The notes under the pieces were generated by a model that was not told the origin of the DNA, made no database searches, and saw only the letters and a program-made list of their open reading frames with translations. Made by a program: the position numbers and the translations under genes. A stretch of DNA of 64,000 nucleotides, taken from contig JANQGX010000027.1 in NCBI GenBank assembly GCA_028282885.1, positions 169,645 through 233,644 of the forward strand, read 5' to 3'. The stretch is from SAR324 cluster bacterium. GTDB lineage: Bacteria; SAR324; XYD2-FULL-50-16. Below are positions 43,397 through 51,701 of the stretch, one piece after another. Within the stretch, counting starts at the first letter, position 1. Every line of letters begins with the position of its first letter.

Positions 43397-44431
43397 TTAT
43401 TTGGCGTCGCTTTTACCATCATAACGTTTGGACCATTCTGCCAATATTCTCCTGCGGTTGGCTGCAGCCCACTGAAAATCGTTTTCGATCAACTGCTTTT
43501 CCGGTTGTTTGGGGAATCCGTCCGGAATCGGCATGTCGGTGCTGTAAGCTGTCACAGGGTACACCTTGGCGTATTCTTTCATAACTTCCGGGCTGATGGC
43601 CCAATCCAGAAAGGTCTTAGCCGCTTTCTTAATACCCGGTTTTTTAATCAAACAGTTTGCTTCCACATCCCAACCGGACCCTTCTTCAGGGAAGACAGTA
43701 ACCACCGGCTCACCTTTTTTCTTCTGCATAAATCCTCTGTAGGCAAAGGAAATGCCAATGGGAAGTTCCCCTGCGCCGGCAATTTTGCAAGGCTTGGAAC
43801 CGGAATGGGTGTAGCGGGCAATGTTTTCGTGCAGTTTGCTGAGATATTCCCAACCTTTGGCTTCTCCCTTCATCTGCAGGATAGCGGAGACCGTCAAAAA
43901 TCCGGTTCCGGATGAGGCCGGATTGGGCATAACCAATTGCCCCTTATATACGGGATTCAACAGGTCTTCAAAATTCTTGGGAACCGGCAACTTCATGTAC
44001 TTCACCTCTTCGGTGTTAACACAAAACCCGGTCATCCAGGCTTTGATTCCGACCCAGTGAGGAACGGGATTGGAATCCCTCATTTTCGCCCTCACCCTGG
44101 AAAGTCCTTGGGGTTTGTAAGGTTCAACGATGCCGGCTTGATCGAACAGCATTAAGCTGGTTGCAGCAGTTCCCCAAACCAGATCTGCGCGGGGATTATC
44201 TTTCTCGGCAAGAACTTTGGCCGTGATAATTCCGGTGGAATCCCGGACTATTTTGACATTGATGTCAGGGTGACTTTTTTTGAAGAGTGCCAGATAGCGG
44301 GGGATTTCATCATCTTCAAGGGCAGTGTACACCAACAGGTCTTCTGCAATCACATTTTGAATTCCGCAAAACAGCCCCAAGGTCAGCAGTGCCAGAATGG
44401 ACATTAAAAAACGCTTCCAGATCTTATTCAT
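43397..44431 (-). CDS. Periplasmic binding protein, putative 2-aminoethylphosphonate type
   Basis: 344 residues with a signal peptide (residues 8-29, ending [15 protein letters not shown]). It has the extracellular-solute-binding family 1/Fbp-like pattern [49 protein letters not shown] and [14 protein letters not shown] of the subfamily annotated as 2-aminoethylphosphonate (PhnS2-like). The tyrosines that bind iron in FbpA are not conserved as a pair, which supports a phosphonate rather than ferric iron. No phosphonate-degrading gene (phnW, phnX, phnA) is nearby. First gene of the transporter operon. Confidence 0.85.
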   Translation of the reverse strand: MNKIWKRFLMSILALLTLGLFCGIQNVIAEDLLVYTALEDDEIPRYLALFKKSHPDINVKIVRDSTGIITAKVLAEKDNPRADLVWGTAATSLMLFDQAGIVEPYKPQGLSRVRAKMRDSNPVPHWVGIKAWMTGFCVNTEEVKYMKLPVPKNFEDLLNPVYKGQLVMPNPASSGTGFLTVSAILQMKGEAKGWEYLSKLHENIARYTHSGSKPCKIAGAGELPIGISFAYRGFMQKKKGEPVVTVFPEEGSGWDVEANCLIKKPGIKKAAKTFLDWAISPEVMKEYAKVYPVTAYSTDMPIPDGFPKQPEKQLIENDFQWAAANRRRILAEWSKRYDGKSDAK

Positions 44432-44633
44432 CTTACGTCTCCGTTTTTGGGTATGGAAAAAGTTGTATTTGATGAGATAGCTGTTTCTGTCCGATTTACT
44501 GATCTCCTGCCAGGAAGCAATAGATATCGCCGGATTCGCAACCTGTTTCTAACATGAACATAAAACAGACTATTAGTAATGCAGGAATCTACACTTTTAA
44601 CCAAAAACATATGGATTGTAAATAGCCTGAATG

Positions 44634-45407
44634 TTAGGAAATCGTTAGTGTGTCTCCTTTTTTCAAGTTGTGTTTCTTTTGAGCCGAATCGCCGAATACG
44701 GCCAGCTCCAGGAATCCGTCGCTGTTAATCAGTGCTATTGCGGCCTTTTCCCTCCCTTCCAGGTAATGATTAACCTTTGCAAAACGGACCTTCTGACAGA
44801 TTATAGAGGGAGTTGTTCTGCTGATTCGAGAGAGATGATCCTTTCTGATATTAGTTTGGGCATTTCCAAAATGATCAAACCCCAGGATCCGGCCTTCGAT
44901 CTTCAAAGGAGTAACGTTCGGTTCCGATTCGGGAAGAATCTGCATCATTAGTTTAAGCGGACTGCCAATCTTCTCCATGGATAAACCTTCCGCCAAATAG
45001 GCTGCAACAGGCGCAAACAGAGCAAGGCCATCGAAACTTGAATGAGCCTGCCAATATTCCGTCTCTTTGTGGATTTCGTAGATTTCCTCCGTTCCGCATT
45101 GTCTGACGATTCCACTGAAAATCCCGTTGTCCGGTCCGATATACCATCTTCCTCCGGATTTCAAAAGCAGGGCTCTTCGATCCGAACCAACACCGGGATC
45201 AACCACGACAACATGAATACTACCGGTCGGGAAACAGGTGGTGCTCCTTAGCAGACACATGGAGCAAGCCTCGATATTCTGAGGTGGGAGATCATGGGTA
45301 ATATCTACGAGTTCTACATTCGGGCTGAGAGACAGAATTTTACCTTTCATGGCTCCCACAAAACCGTCACAGGTGCCAAAGTCTGTTGTCAGGGTGATGA
45401 TAGCCAT
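44634..45407 (-). CDS. SAM hydroxide adenosyltransferase (DUF62; chlorinase/fluorinase family)
   Basis: 257 residues. N-terminal IITLTTDFGTCDGFVGAMKG and VVDPGVGSDRRALLLKSG, GPDNGIFSGIV, plus the C-terminal barrel with DHFGNAQTNI, are the family's conserved motifs. Most bacterial members hydrolyse S-adenosylmethionine to adenosine and methionine, while the halogenase branch adds a 21-23 residue loop; I see no sign of that loop, so hydrolysis is the likely reaction. It is divergent from a TetR gene that is coupled to a Cys/Met-type PLP enzyme, a possible sulphur-amino-acid theme. Confidence 0.9.
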   Translation of the reverse strand: MAIITLTTDFGTCDGFVGAMKGKILSLSPNVELVDITHDLPPQNIEACSMCLLRSTTCFPTGSIHVVVVDPGVGSDRRALLLKSGGRWYIGPDNGIFSGIVRQCGTEEIYEIHKETEYWQAHSSFDGLALFAPVAAYLAEGLSMEKIGSPLKLMMQILPESEPNVTPLKIEGRILGFDHFGNAQTNIRKDHLSRISRTTPSIICQKVRFAKVNHYLEGREKAAIALINSDGFLELAVFGDSAQKKHNLKKGDTLTIS

Positions 45408-45427
45408 GTGACTTTTTCTCTGATCGC

Positions 45428-45456
45428 TTGACAGTTTAAGTTTTTGACCCTAGGAT
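45428..45456 (+). promoter_or_regulatory. Sigma-70-type promoter for the TetR/PLP-enzyme operon
   Basis: TTGACA (45428-45433), 17-bp spacer, TAGGAT (45451-45456). Full match at -35, 4 of 6 at -10. Leader of about 130 nt to the TetR start at 45591. Confidence 0.5.
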
Positions 45457-45590
45457 GCAAAGGAAATGAATCTCCGTTCAATAGCTGAAGTTGGTTATTT
45501 TTGGGTAGTTAACAGGAAGCTTGAAAGGGATCTTCCTCATTAATTGAAACCGCCTTCACTCAATCCCCTCACTTCGTTTTTGGGTCCAAT

Positions 45591-46274
45591 ATGACATCGT
45601 TGAAGATAATAGGCAACATCCCCGGTAAAAAAACCAGAGCCCGCTCAGCCAGGGACAAAGAGCAGAAAAAGAACGCTCTCCTTGAAAGCGCATTGGAACT
45701 CTTTACCCAACACGGCTACCAGGGCACTTCCATTGAGATGATTACTGAAAATATCGGTTTTAGTACGGGAACCTTTTATCTTTATTTCAAAAACAAAGTG
45801 GAGATCTATCGCATTCTCAGTGCCAAGGGAGCCGAGATTTTGCAAAAGATGATCGAAGAGGCTATCTCCTGGCCGGGCATGACCCCATTGGCACAGCTTT
45901 CAGCCATTGGCAGCGCCTACTACCGGTTTTATGCTGAACACCGGGGATATTATGATATTGTGTCAGTTTTGAACATCGGTCAGGCTGAGTTTACCAAGGA
46001 CCGGAAAATGCTCAAACCGCTTGAGAAACAAACAATAAATTTGTTGCGACTGATAGAGGCGGTTCTGATCAAGGGGATCGAAAAGGGTGAGTTAAAAACA
46101 GTGGATACCTGGAAAGCGACCAATGCTCTCTGGGGGATGATGGACGGCATCATTCTGCTTGATGTGAGGAATAATTTGGGAATGATTGGAAACTCCATTG
46201 AAGAGCTCTTCAAGCAGGGGTTGGAAGTTGTGTTCAATGGTTTGATTAATCATGAAAAAGGAGAGAAGGAATGA
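45591..46274 (+). CDS. TetR family transcriptional regulator
   Basis: 227 residues. N-terminal helix-turn-helix ALLESALELFTQHGYQGTSIEMITENIGFSTGTFYLYFKNK is a textbook TetR DNA-binding domain; the C-terminal ligand domain is helical (residues 75-215). Its stop overlaps the start of the PLP-enzyme gene by 4 bases (ATGA), so regulator and enzyme are translationally coupled and the enzyme's substrate may be related to the effector. A basic extra tail of about 25 residues precedes the HTH (KKTRARSARDKEQKKN). Confidence 0.94.
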   Translation: MTSLKIIGNIPGKKTRARSARDKEQKKNALLESALELFTQHGYQGTSIEMITENIGFSTGTFYLYFKNKVEIYRILSAKGAEILQKMIEEAISWPGMTPLAQLSAIGSAYYRFYAEHRGYYDIVSVLNIGQAEFTKDRKMLKPLEKQTINLLRLIEAVLIKGIEKGELKTVDTWKATNALWGMMDGIILLDVRNNLGMIGNSIEELFKQGLEVVFNGLINHEKGEKE

Positions 46275-47494
46275 AGGATAAGGAGAAGGGACAACAGGGA
46301 TTCAATACCCGCTGTGTTCATTCCGGGGAGGGAATTGATACGGATACCAGGGCTATTCGCAGGCCCTTGCATATGGCCAACTCATTTGAAATGCCCACGG
46401 ATGTGGAGGAGTTGCTGAAAGTCCTCTCCTGGGATCATCTGGATAAATGGGAATATACCCGCGAACACAGTCCGACCCCGAGGTACCTGGAACAACGTCT
46501 GGCTGACCTTGAAGGTGCCGGGGATTGTGTCGTTTCTGCCAGCGGTATGGGAGCGATATCAGCAACCCTGTTCACGTTGCTTAAAGCCGGCGATCATGTC
46601 GTGGCTTCTGAAGTTTGTTATACCGCTGCCCAGAAAATGCTCTCCCACTACCTGCCCCGGTACGGTATTGAAGTCAGCCTGGTGGATACAAGCAATACCG
46701 AGGAGATAGCTGCGGCCATTCGACCCGGGACAAAAGCTGTTTACATCGAAACCCCCGGAAATCCGCTGACCTTCATCGCCGATATTCAAGGAGCAGCAGA
46801 AATTGCGCACGGAGTTGGTGCTCAATTAATCGTCGACAGCACCTGGTCGGGATTGACGACCCAGAGCCCGTTTGATTTGGGAGCCGATGTGGTGATACAC
46901 AGCATGACCAAATACCTTAATGGTCACGGTGATGCTTTGGGCGGAGCAGTATTGGGAACCACCGAGTTTATCAAACAGGTCAGGGAGGATGGGATTGTGC
47001 ACCTCGGAGCCTGTATCAGCCCTTTTAATGCCTGGTTTATTATGAGGGGACTGGTTACCTTGCCTTTGCGGATGAAGCAGCATTCGGAAAACGGTTTAAA
47101 GGTCGCTCGTTTTCTGGAACAGCATGAACAGGTGCAATCCGTTTTTTACCCGGGACTGGAAAGCCATCCACAATTTGCCATCGCTCAAAAGCAGATGAAG
47201 GACTATTCCGGCATGGTGGTCTTTAGCCTGGGTCTGGAATTATTGGATAACTTCACCTTCATCGAGCATCTCAAGATGATAAAGCACGCGGTCTCGCTTG
47301 GGCACGACCAGAGTCTGATATACTATCTGCCCACAGTTTTCTTTTTTGAGGATATGGTGGTTTTGGAAGATCGACAGAAGGAGAAGTATACGGAAATCAT
47401 GGGAGAGGGTGTCTTCCGGTTGAGTGTGGGCATAGAGAATGCTGAAGATATCATTTCCGATCTTTCCCAGGCCATGGAAATGATGCGATCCTGA
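46271..47494 (+). CDS. Cys/Met metabolism PLP-dependent enzyme (gamma-lyase/gamma-synthase type)
   Basis: 407 residues of the cystathionine gamma-synthase fold. Signatures: NTRCVHSGEGIDTDTRAI, YTREHSPTPRYLEQRLADLEG (phosphate-binding Tyr-x-Arg), ASGMGAISATLF, IETPGNPLTFIADI, DSTWSGLTTQSPFDLGADVV and the PLP lysine in HSMTKYLNGHGDALGG. The Asp four residues before the TW and Lys are conserved. It could be a methionine gamma-lyase, cystathionine gamma-lyase or O-acylhomoserine sulfhydrylase; the active-site Cys that marks methionine gamma-lyase is not clear, so the reaction is left open. GAAGGA precedes the ATG. Confidence 0.87.
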   Translation: MKDKEKGQQGFNTRCVHSGEGIDTDTRAIRRPLHMANSFEMPTDVEELLKVLSWDHLDKWEYTREHSPTPRYLEQRLADLEGAGDCVVSASGMGAISATLFTLLKAGDHVVASEVCYTAAQKMLSHYLPRYGIEVSLVDTSNTEEIAAAIRPGTKAVYIETPGNPLTFIADIQGAAEIAHGVGAQLIVDSTWSGLTTQSPFDLGADVVIHSMTKYLNGHGDALGGAVLGTTEFIKQVREDGIVHLGACISPFNAWFIMRGLVTLPLRMKQHSENGLKVARFLEQHEQVQSVFYPGLESHPQFAIAQKQMKDYSGMVVFSLGLELLDNFTFIEHLKMIKHAVSLGHDQSLIYYLPTVFFFEDMVVLEDRQKEKYTEIMGEGVFRLSVGIENAEDIISDLSQAMEMMRS

Positions 47495-47529
47495 TCCGGG
47501 GTATCGAACAAACGGATTAAGGAAATTTT

Positions 47530-48123
47530 CTAGTTACCGATTCTGTTTTCTTCCTTGTCTGCCCATTTGGAGACGGTCAACGGTTGATAGGTTGTCAACC
47601 TGTCCAGCAGCCCGGATTCGCTTGAATCGATTAACAACATCTCCAGGTGGGCCGCTTGCATGAAACCCTGATCAACTACCTGCTCAAGAAACTTGAGCAG
47701 GGGATCAAAAAAACCATCGATATTGAGCAAACCCACCGGCTTGGAATGAATTCCCAACTGATTCCAGGTGAACATCTCGAAAGTCTCTTCCAAAGTGCCT
47801 ATTCCACCGGGCAAGCTGATGAATCCATCGGCAAGCTCCGCCATGAGTGCTTTTCGCTCGTGCATGGAATTCACAATCCTCAGATCCGTAAGATAGGGAT
47901 GCGCGATTTCCATATCGGCAAGCTTGCGGGGCATAACACCGGTGACCTCTCCGCCCTGCTCAAGGCAGTTTTTGGCAGTCATTCCCATCAACCCAACATC
48001 CGATCCGCCATAAACCAGGCGTATTTTTCTGTCTGCAAGCAGTGAACCCAGTTTTGCCGCCGCATCCAGGTATTCGGGTTTTTTCCCTTTGTGTGAACCA
48101 CAGAAGACACAGACGCTATTCAT
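47530..48123 (-). CDS. LOG family protein (cytokinin riboside-phosphate phosphoribohydrolase-like)
   Basis: 197 residues with the LOG Rossmann-like fold: VFCGSHKGKKPEYLDAA, YGGSDVGLMGMTA, MHERKALMAELADGFISLPGGIGTLEETFE, including the PGGIGT nucleotide-phosphate site and the catalytic Arg/Glu. Bacterial members hydrolyse AMP or other nucleoside monophosphates to base and ribose phosphate, or make cytokinin-like compounds in plant symbionts. GAGGAG lies 6 bases before the ATG. It overlaps the end of the small membrane protein gene upstream by 8 bases; both are in one operon. Confidence 0.92.
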   Translation of the reverse strand: MNSVCVFCGSHKGKKPEYLDAAAKLGSLLADRKIRLVYGGSDVGLMGMTAKNCLEQGGEVTGVMPRKLADMEIAHPYLTDLRIVNSMHERKALMAELADGFISLPGGIGTLEETFEMFTWNQLGIHSKPVGLLNIDGFFDPLLKFLEQVVDQGFMQAAHLEMLLIDSSESGLLDRLTTYQPLTVSKWADKEENRIGN

Positions 48124-48391
48124 CGATCACTCCTCTTCTTAAAGGGGTCCACCAGGTAAATCCGAAAACCAGGGTGTTGATTACGATTCGGCGGGTTGTC
48201 AGGTTGTTTTCTCTTCCGATCGGAAGAGAGACGGTGAGTTCGGAAAGGTGAATCAAAATCAAAACCAGTATGGCAATACGAGCCACAAGGACAAAGGCTC
48301 CCGATCCGATTGAGGCCAGCATAAAGAGCAGAATCCAACCCAGAATGACAATGCTCTTCAAAATGTTCCAGAAAGCTTTATTGTTCAACAT
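48116..48391 (-). CDS. Small membrane protein, 91 aa
   Basis: Two clear membrane helices (residues about 12-28 and 33-49; SIVILGWILLFMLASIG and AFVLVARIAILVLILIH) and a third weaker hydrophobic stretch (VINTLVFGFTWWTPLRRG). No family that I recognise. It sits between the iron-sulphur protein (22 bases upstream) and the LOG gene (8-bp overlap), so it is real by context. AGG about 7 bases before the ATG serves as ribosome site. Confidence 0.7.
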   Translation of the reverse strand: MLNNKAFWNILKSIVILGWILLFMLASIGSGAFVLVARIAILVLILIHLSELTVSLPIGRENNLTTRRIVINTLVFGFTWWTPLRRGVIDE

Positions 48392-48413
48392 GATTACCTG
48401 CTATTTGTCGGGA

Positions 48414-49409
48414 TTAAACCGGCTTTTCGATCTCTCCCAAGGCCATACGGGCCAGATCGCCAACAAAAACCAGGGGGAGATTACGTTCGGTCGAAACTGT
48501 TGCAAAAGAGTGCATGCAAATAGGACAGAGGCAGACCATGGAACTGGCACCGGCATCGCGGGCATCATCGAAATTTCTATCCTGGTCGGGTTTCGGATCT
48601 TCCCCGGCCAGCATCATTTTGGTGCCGCCACAGCACATGGCATTTTCCCTGTCAAAGGCACGTGCCACCCTGTTAACTCCAACCAGTTCGAACAACTCAT
48701 CGATATAATGCTCTTTTTCAGGAGTGTAACGTGAAGCGCAAGGTCTGTTGTATGCAATATCCATTTTCAGAGGTGAGATTCGCGAGTGGTTTTCCTTGAG
48801 ATATCCAACCAGGTATTCCGCGAGATGGATAGGTTTGAAGGGTACCTCGATACCATAATCAGGCGCCAGCTTTGCCAGCATGGTATAGCAGTCGTCATGA
48901 AAACAGATGACTTCCTTGGCTCCGGTTGCTGCAAGCCTGTTTACGTATTCCTGTGCGTGCTTCTCCTGGATGCTGGCTCCGGAAGCATGACTGAACAACA
49001 CCCAACAGAAATAAGGTTTGCCGGCTACTCGCGGCAAGTCATATAATTCCCCCTGGATGAGGTGAGCATCTGATTTGCTGAATACACAAAGATTGAGCAC
49101 TTTCTCCGCCCGGGGCACATTTTTGATTTCACCGGTGAAAAGGTAGCGCTCTTCCATATGCCGAACAGCTTCTTCGGAAACCGGAACATGGTATTTTTCC
49201 TGAAGTTCGGCGATCAGATCGAAAGGATTGGCGTCGTTGGGGCAGATTTCGTTGCAGGCATAACAGGTGATACACCTATCAAGCAGGGTTGCATGTTCCC
49301 CTTCACGAAGCTGGTTGATCCAGTCGACGGCCTGCCTTTCATCACATTCCACCCATTGGCATTTAACAAAACAATCACCACATTGATCGCATTTTTCTTT
49401 GATGTACAT
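48414..49409 (-). CDS. Iron-sulphur protein with ferredoxin and CCG domains (HdrD/GlpC-like)
   Basis: 331 residues. N-terminal ferredoxin segment with CDQCGDCFVKCQW and CITCYACNEICP, two 4Fe-4S sites. The remainder is a CCG-like cysteine-rich domain with CFHDDCY and YRP...CASRY, then CCGGTKMM and CLCPICMHSF, known in heterodisulphide reductase and glycerol-3-phosphate dehydrogenase subunits to bind non-cubane or 4Fe-4S clusters. It is likely an electron carrier between membrane quinones and a soluble dehydrogenase. AAGGAGG precedes the ATG by 7 bases. First gene of a three-gene operon with the membrane protein and LOG. Confidence 0.9.
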   Translation of the reverse strand: MYIKEKCDQCGDCFVKCQWVECDERQAVDWINQLREGEHATLLDRCITCYACNEICPNDANPFDLIAELQEKYHVPVSEEAVRHMEERYLFTGEIKNVPRAEKVLNLCVFSKSDAHLIQGELYDLPRVAGKPYFCWVLFSHASGASIQEKHAQEYVNRLAATGAKEVICFHDDCYTMLAKLAPDYGIEVPFKPIHLAEYLVGYLKENHSRISPLKMDIAYNRPCASRYTPEKEHYIDELFELVGVNRVARAFDRENAMCCGGTKMMLAGEDPKPDQDRNFDDARDAGASSMVCLCPICMHSFATVSTERNLPLVFVGDLARMALGEIEKPV

Positions 49410-49680
49410 AATGATTCACCTCCTTGTTAATCATCGGCAAATACGGAACCTGTTGGATTTAGTTTAATTCCTACATACGCTCCTTTTGGCAATCTGGCAA
49501 TAGAGGGCGATTTGTATTCGGAGAGTTGTATGTCTGTAGCAGTGATTCAAATAACCGGATTTTTAATGAGCAGCGTTTGCTCGGATTATACAAACGCGGC
49601 GGTTCAAGCAGACTGAAACAAGGAAAGACCTGCCTGACAAACCGCTGATAGCAAGAAGGAGAGCTCCCTAACGGACAGGA
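49410..49680. other. Region between CCG protein and histidine kinase
   Basis: About 270 bases between the iron-sulphur gene start and the histidine-kinase stop. GCGGTT (about 49598) and AACCGC (about 49640) can pair over a long loop, a weak terminator for the kinase. No gene is convincing. Confidence 0.35.
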
Positions 49681-51297
49681 TTATACGCTGAGTTGAATCT
49701 TGTACTGGGTGCCGTTTCCGCCGGAGAGCTCGATTGAACCACCGAGTTGCACCTCTACCAGGTTGCGAACAAGCTGCAGCCCCAGGGTTTGAGTATCTTC
49801 CCAATCGAAATACTCCGGCATACCGATTCCATCGTCCTTTACAATCAACTCGGCTTTACTGTTGTTAAGCTTACGCATAGTGATGTTAATTCTGCCGCAC
49901 TCAGAGTCGGGAAAAGCATATTTCAGAGAGTTGGAAATGAGTTCGCTGAGAACCAGGCTGAGGGGGTTGGCGGTTTCGATCCCGAGTTTGATATCAGGAG
50001 AGTCGATTTCATAGGTGATTTTTTCCCGATCGATGGAGTAGGTTTGCAGAAGCATTTGCAGAAGACGAGCCAGGTAGGTTCTGAAGTCAATTTCAGAAAG
50101 GTATTCCGATTGATAGAGGCTTTCATGTATGGCTGACATGGCGTAGACCCGCCCCTGGTTTTCTCTCAAAACGTTTTTGATTCTCTGGTCATTTTCCCGC
50201 ACCATTTGCAGTCTTAACAGGCTGGCAATGACCTGCATATTGTTTTTTACCCGGTGGTGTATTTCATCAATCAGAATGGTTTTCTCTTTCAAGGAGGTCC
50301 TGATCATTTCTTCCGCTTTTTTTCTTTCCGTGACATCCGTCATAAAATTGAGGGTTGCCCCTTCTCCCTCCCATTCGATAAACACTGAGTTTAATTCTCC
50401 CCAACGAATCTGTTTATCTTTCTTGACCACTCGGAATTGATACTGATCGGGAATCTGTTTCCCTTGGATGCGATCAAGGTGTCGGTTCATCACCATCTCC
50501 CTGTCATCCTCATGGATAAACTCGGTAAGTTCAAGCTGTCTTAGCTCCGAGGCCGAGTATCCAAGGGTCTTAAGGGTCATGTCATTAAAGAAAACCAGCC
50601 GGCCCTGCTGGGCTACAAAGAGACATTCGTTTGCGTTTTGAAAAAGCTGGCGATAACGTTCTTCACTGGCTTGAAGTTGTTGGGAGGACTGGAATTTGTC
50701 GAAATGGAGCAGGAAGACAAAAAGTACCAGGTTGATCAGATAGGTTAAATAGAACCGCAGGGAAAGAGGGATCGACGAAAGGAAGAAATTGAAACCAAAA
50801 GCGTGTACCAGGGTCAGTATCAAAAAAGGCATTAACCAGAGATAGCTGTTTCTTCCGCCAACGGAAATGAACCACTTTCTTTTGACAAGAACGATAACCA
50901 GGACAATAGCAACCAGTCCGAACTGCACTGCAACAGCCAGAATATGAATGAATTGGGGAAGAAGCAGGGATACAACCCCCAATCCTGCGGCGACGGTAAA
51001 CAGCAGGACGGCCAGCCTTGAAAGAGATATGCAATGGTAATAGAGAACAAGTCCTTCCAGCAGGAGCAGTGATCCCAAAGCTATGGTAAAATTGAAAATC
51101 CGGTAATTGATCTGGCCCAAAACAGCATTTCCAATTATGGCGACCAGCGGACCAACCATATACAATAACCATCCCAGGGATATAAAGGCGTATCGGTTTT
51201 CCCGCTTTTGTAGATACAGTTCTGCAAAAACGATAAAGGCGATAAGTCTCAAACCCACCAGCACCAAAAGGGACAGGTTTAAATCATCAATAGCCAT
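49681..51297 (-). CDS. Membrane sensor histidine kinase with PAS domain (HisKA_2)
   Basis: 538 residues. The N-terminus has six or seven membrane helices (residues 8-205). A PAS domain follows (about 215-325: NECLFVAQQGRLVFFNDMTL). The DHp segment is of the HisKA_2 type, LIDEIHHRVKNNMQVIASLL, with the phosphoacceptor His at 347/348; the ATP-binding domain has SELISNSLKYAF (N-box), DDGIGMPEYF (G1) and LGLQLVRNLVEVQLGG. HisKA_2 kinases usually pair with response regulators of the AmiR/NasR or other types; no regulator gene is adjacent. TAGGAG lies 6 bases before the ATG. Confidence 0.93.
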   Translation of the reverse strand: MAIDDLNLSLLVLVGLRLIAFIVFAELYLQKRENRYAFISLGWLLYMVGPLVAIIGNAVLGQINYRIFNFTIALGSLLLLEGLVLYYHCISLSRLAVLLFTVAAGLGVVSLLLPQFIHILAVAVQFGLVAIVLVIVLVKRKWFISVGGRNSYLWLMPFLILTLVHAFGFNFFLSSIPLSLRFYLTYLINLVLFVFLLHFDKFQSSQQLQASEERYRQLFQNANECLFVAQQGRLVFFNDMTLKTLGYSASELRQLELTEFIHEDDREMVMNRHLDRIQGKQIPDQYQFRVVKKDKQIRWGELNSVFIEWEGEGATLNFMTDVTERKKAEEMIRTSLKEKTILIDEIHHRVKNNMQVIASLLRLQMVRENDQRIKNVLRENQGRVYAMSAIHESLYQSEYLSEIDFRTYLARLLQMLLQTYSIDREKITYEIDSPDIKLGIETANPLSLVLSELISNSLKYAFPDSECGRINITMRKLNNSKAELIVKDDGIGMPEYFDWEDTQTLGLQLVRNLVEVQLGGSIELSGGNGTQYKIQLSV

Positions 51298-51701
51298 TGT
51301 TGACTCCTACCGATTTCAGGAATCAGAGCTTGCAGGTTGCAGCCATAAGATCGGAAACCTTTTTGAATGGAATGTTATTCCGTTTGGTCACCGATTCGGA
51401 AAGTGATTCCGGCATCTGTTGTCTTCTTTCAGGGGTGGAAATACTGCTGGTACTTTTTCCTTGTTGATCCCCATACAGATCAATATCCCAAATTGGGATA
51501 AACTGATTCTGAAGGGAGGACAGATTGCCAAATGTTAACATGAATAGAAAAAAAGAACCACTATCAGGTAATCTTTTAACGGTTCCGTGCCAAGAAAAGG
51601 GGCCGACAGAATACTTTAGTGTCCCTGGACGATAAAGTGTGGATTGGGTAAACTGCGATAGTACTGAAATACGATCATTACAAGCCTAACTTGAGGGACT
51701 A
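51298..51701. other. Divergent region between histidine kinase and spermidine-synthase-like gene
   Basis: 404 bases without a convincing gene. A 17-bp palindrome, TATCCCAAATTGGGATA at 51484-51500, lies roughly midway and is the best operator candidate. TAAAGTGT is nearly repeated at 51613 and 51633. No strong promoter is recognisable. Confidence 0.5.
51484..51500. promoter_or_regulatory. 17-bp palindrome
   Basis: TATCCCAAATTGGGATA, arms TATCCCAA and TTGGGATA with a single central A, perfect. Located between the divergent kinase and aminopropyltransferase-like genes. Confidence 0.5.
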
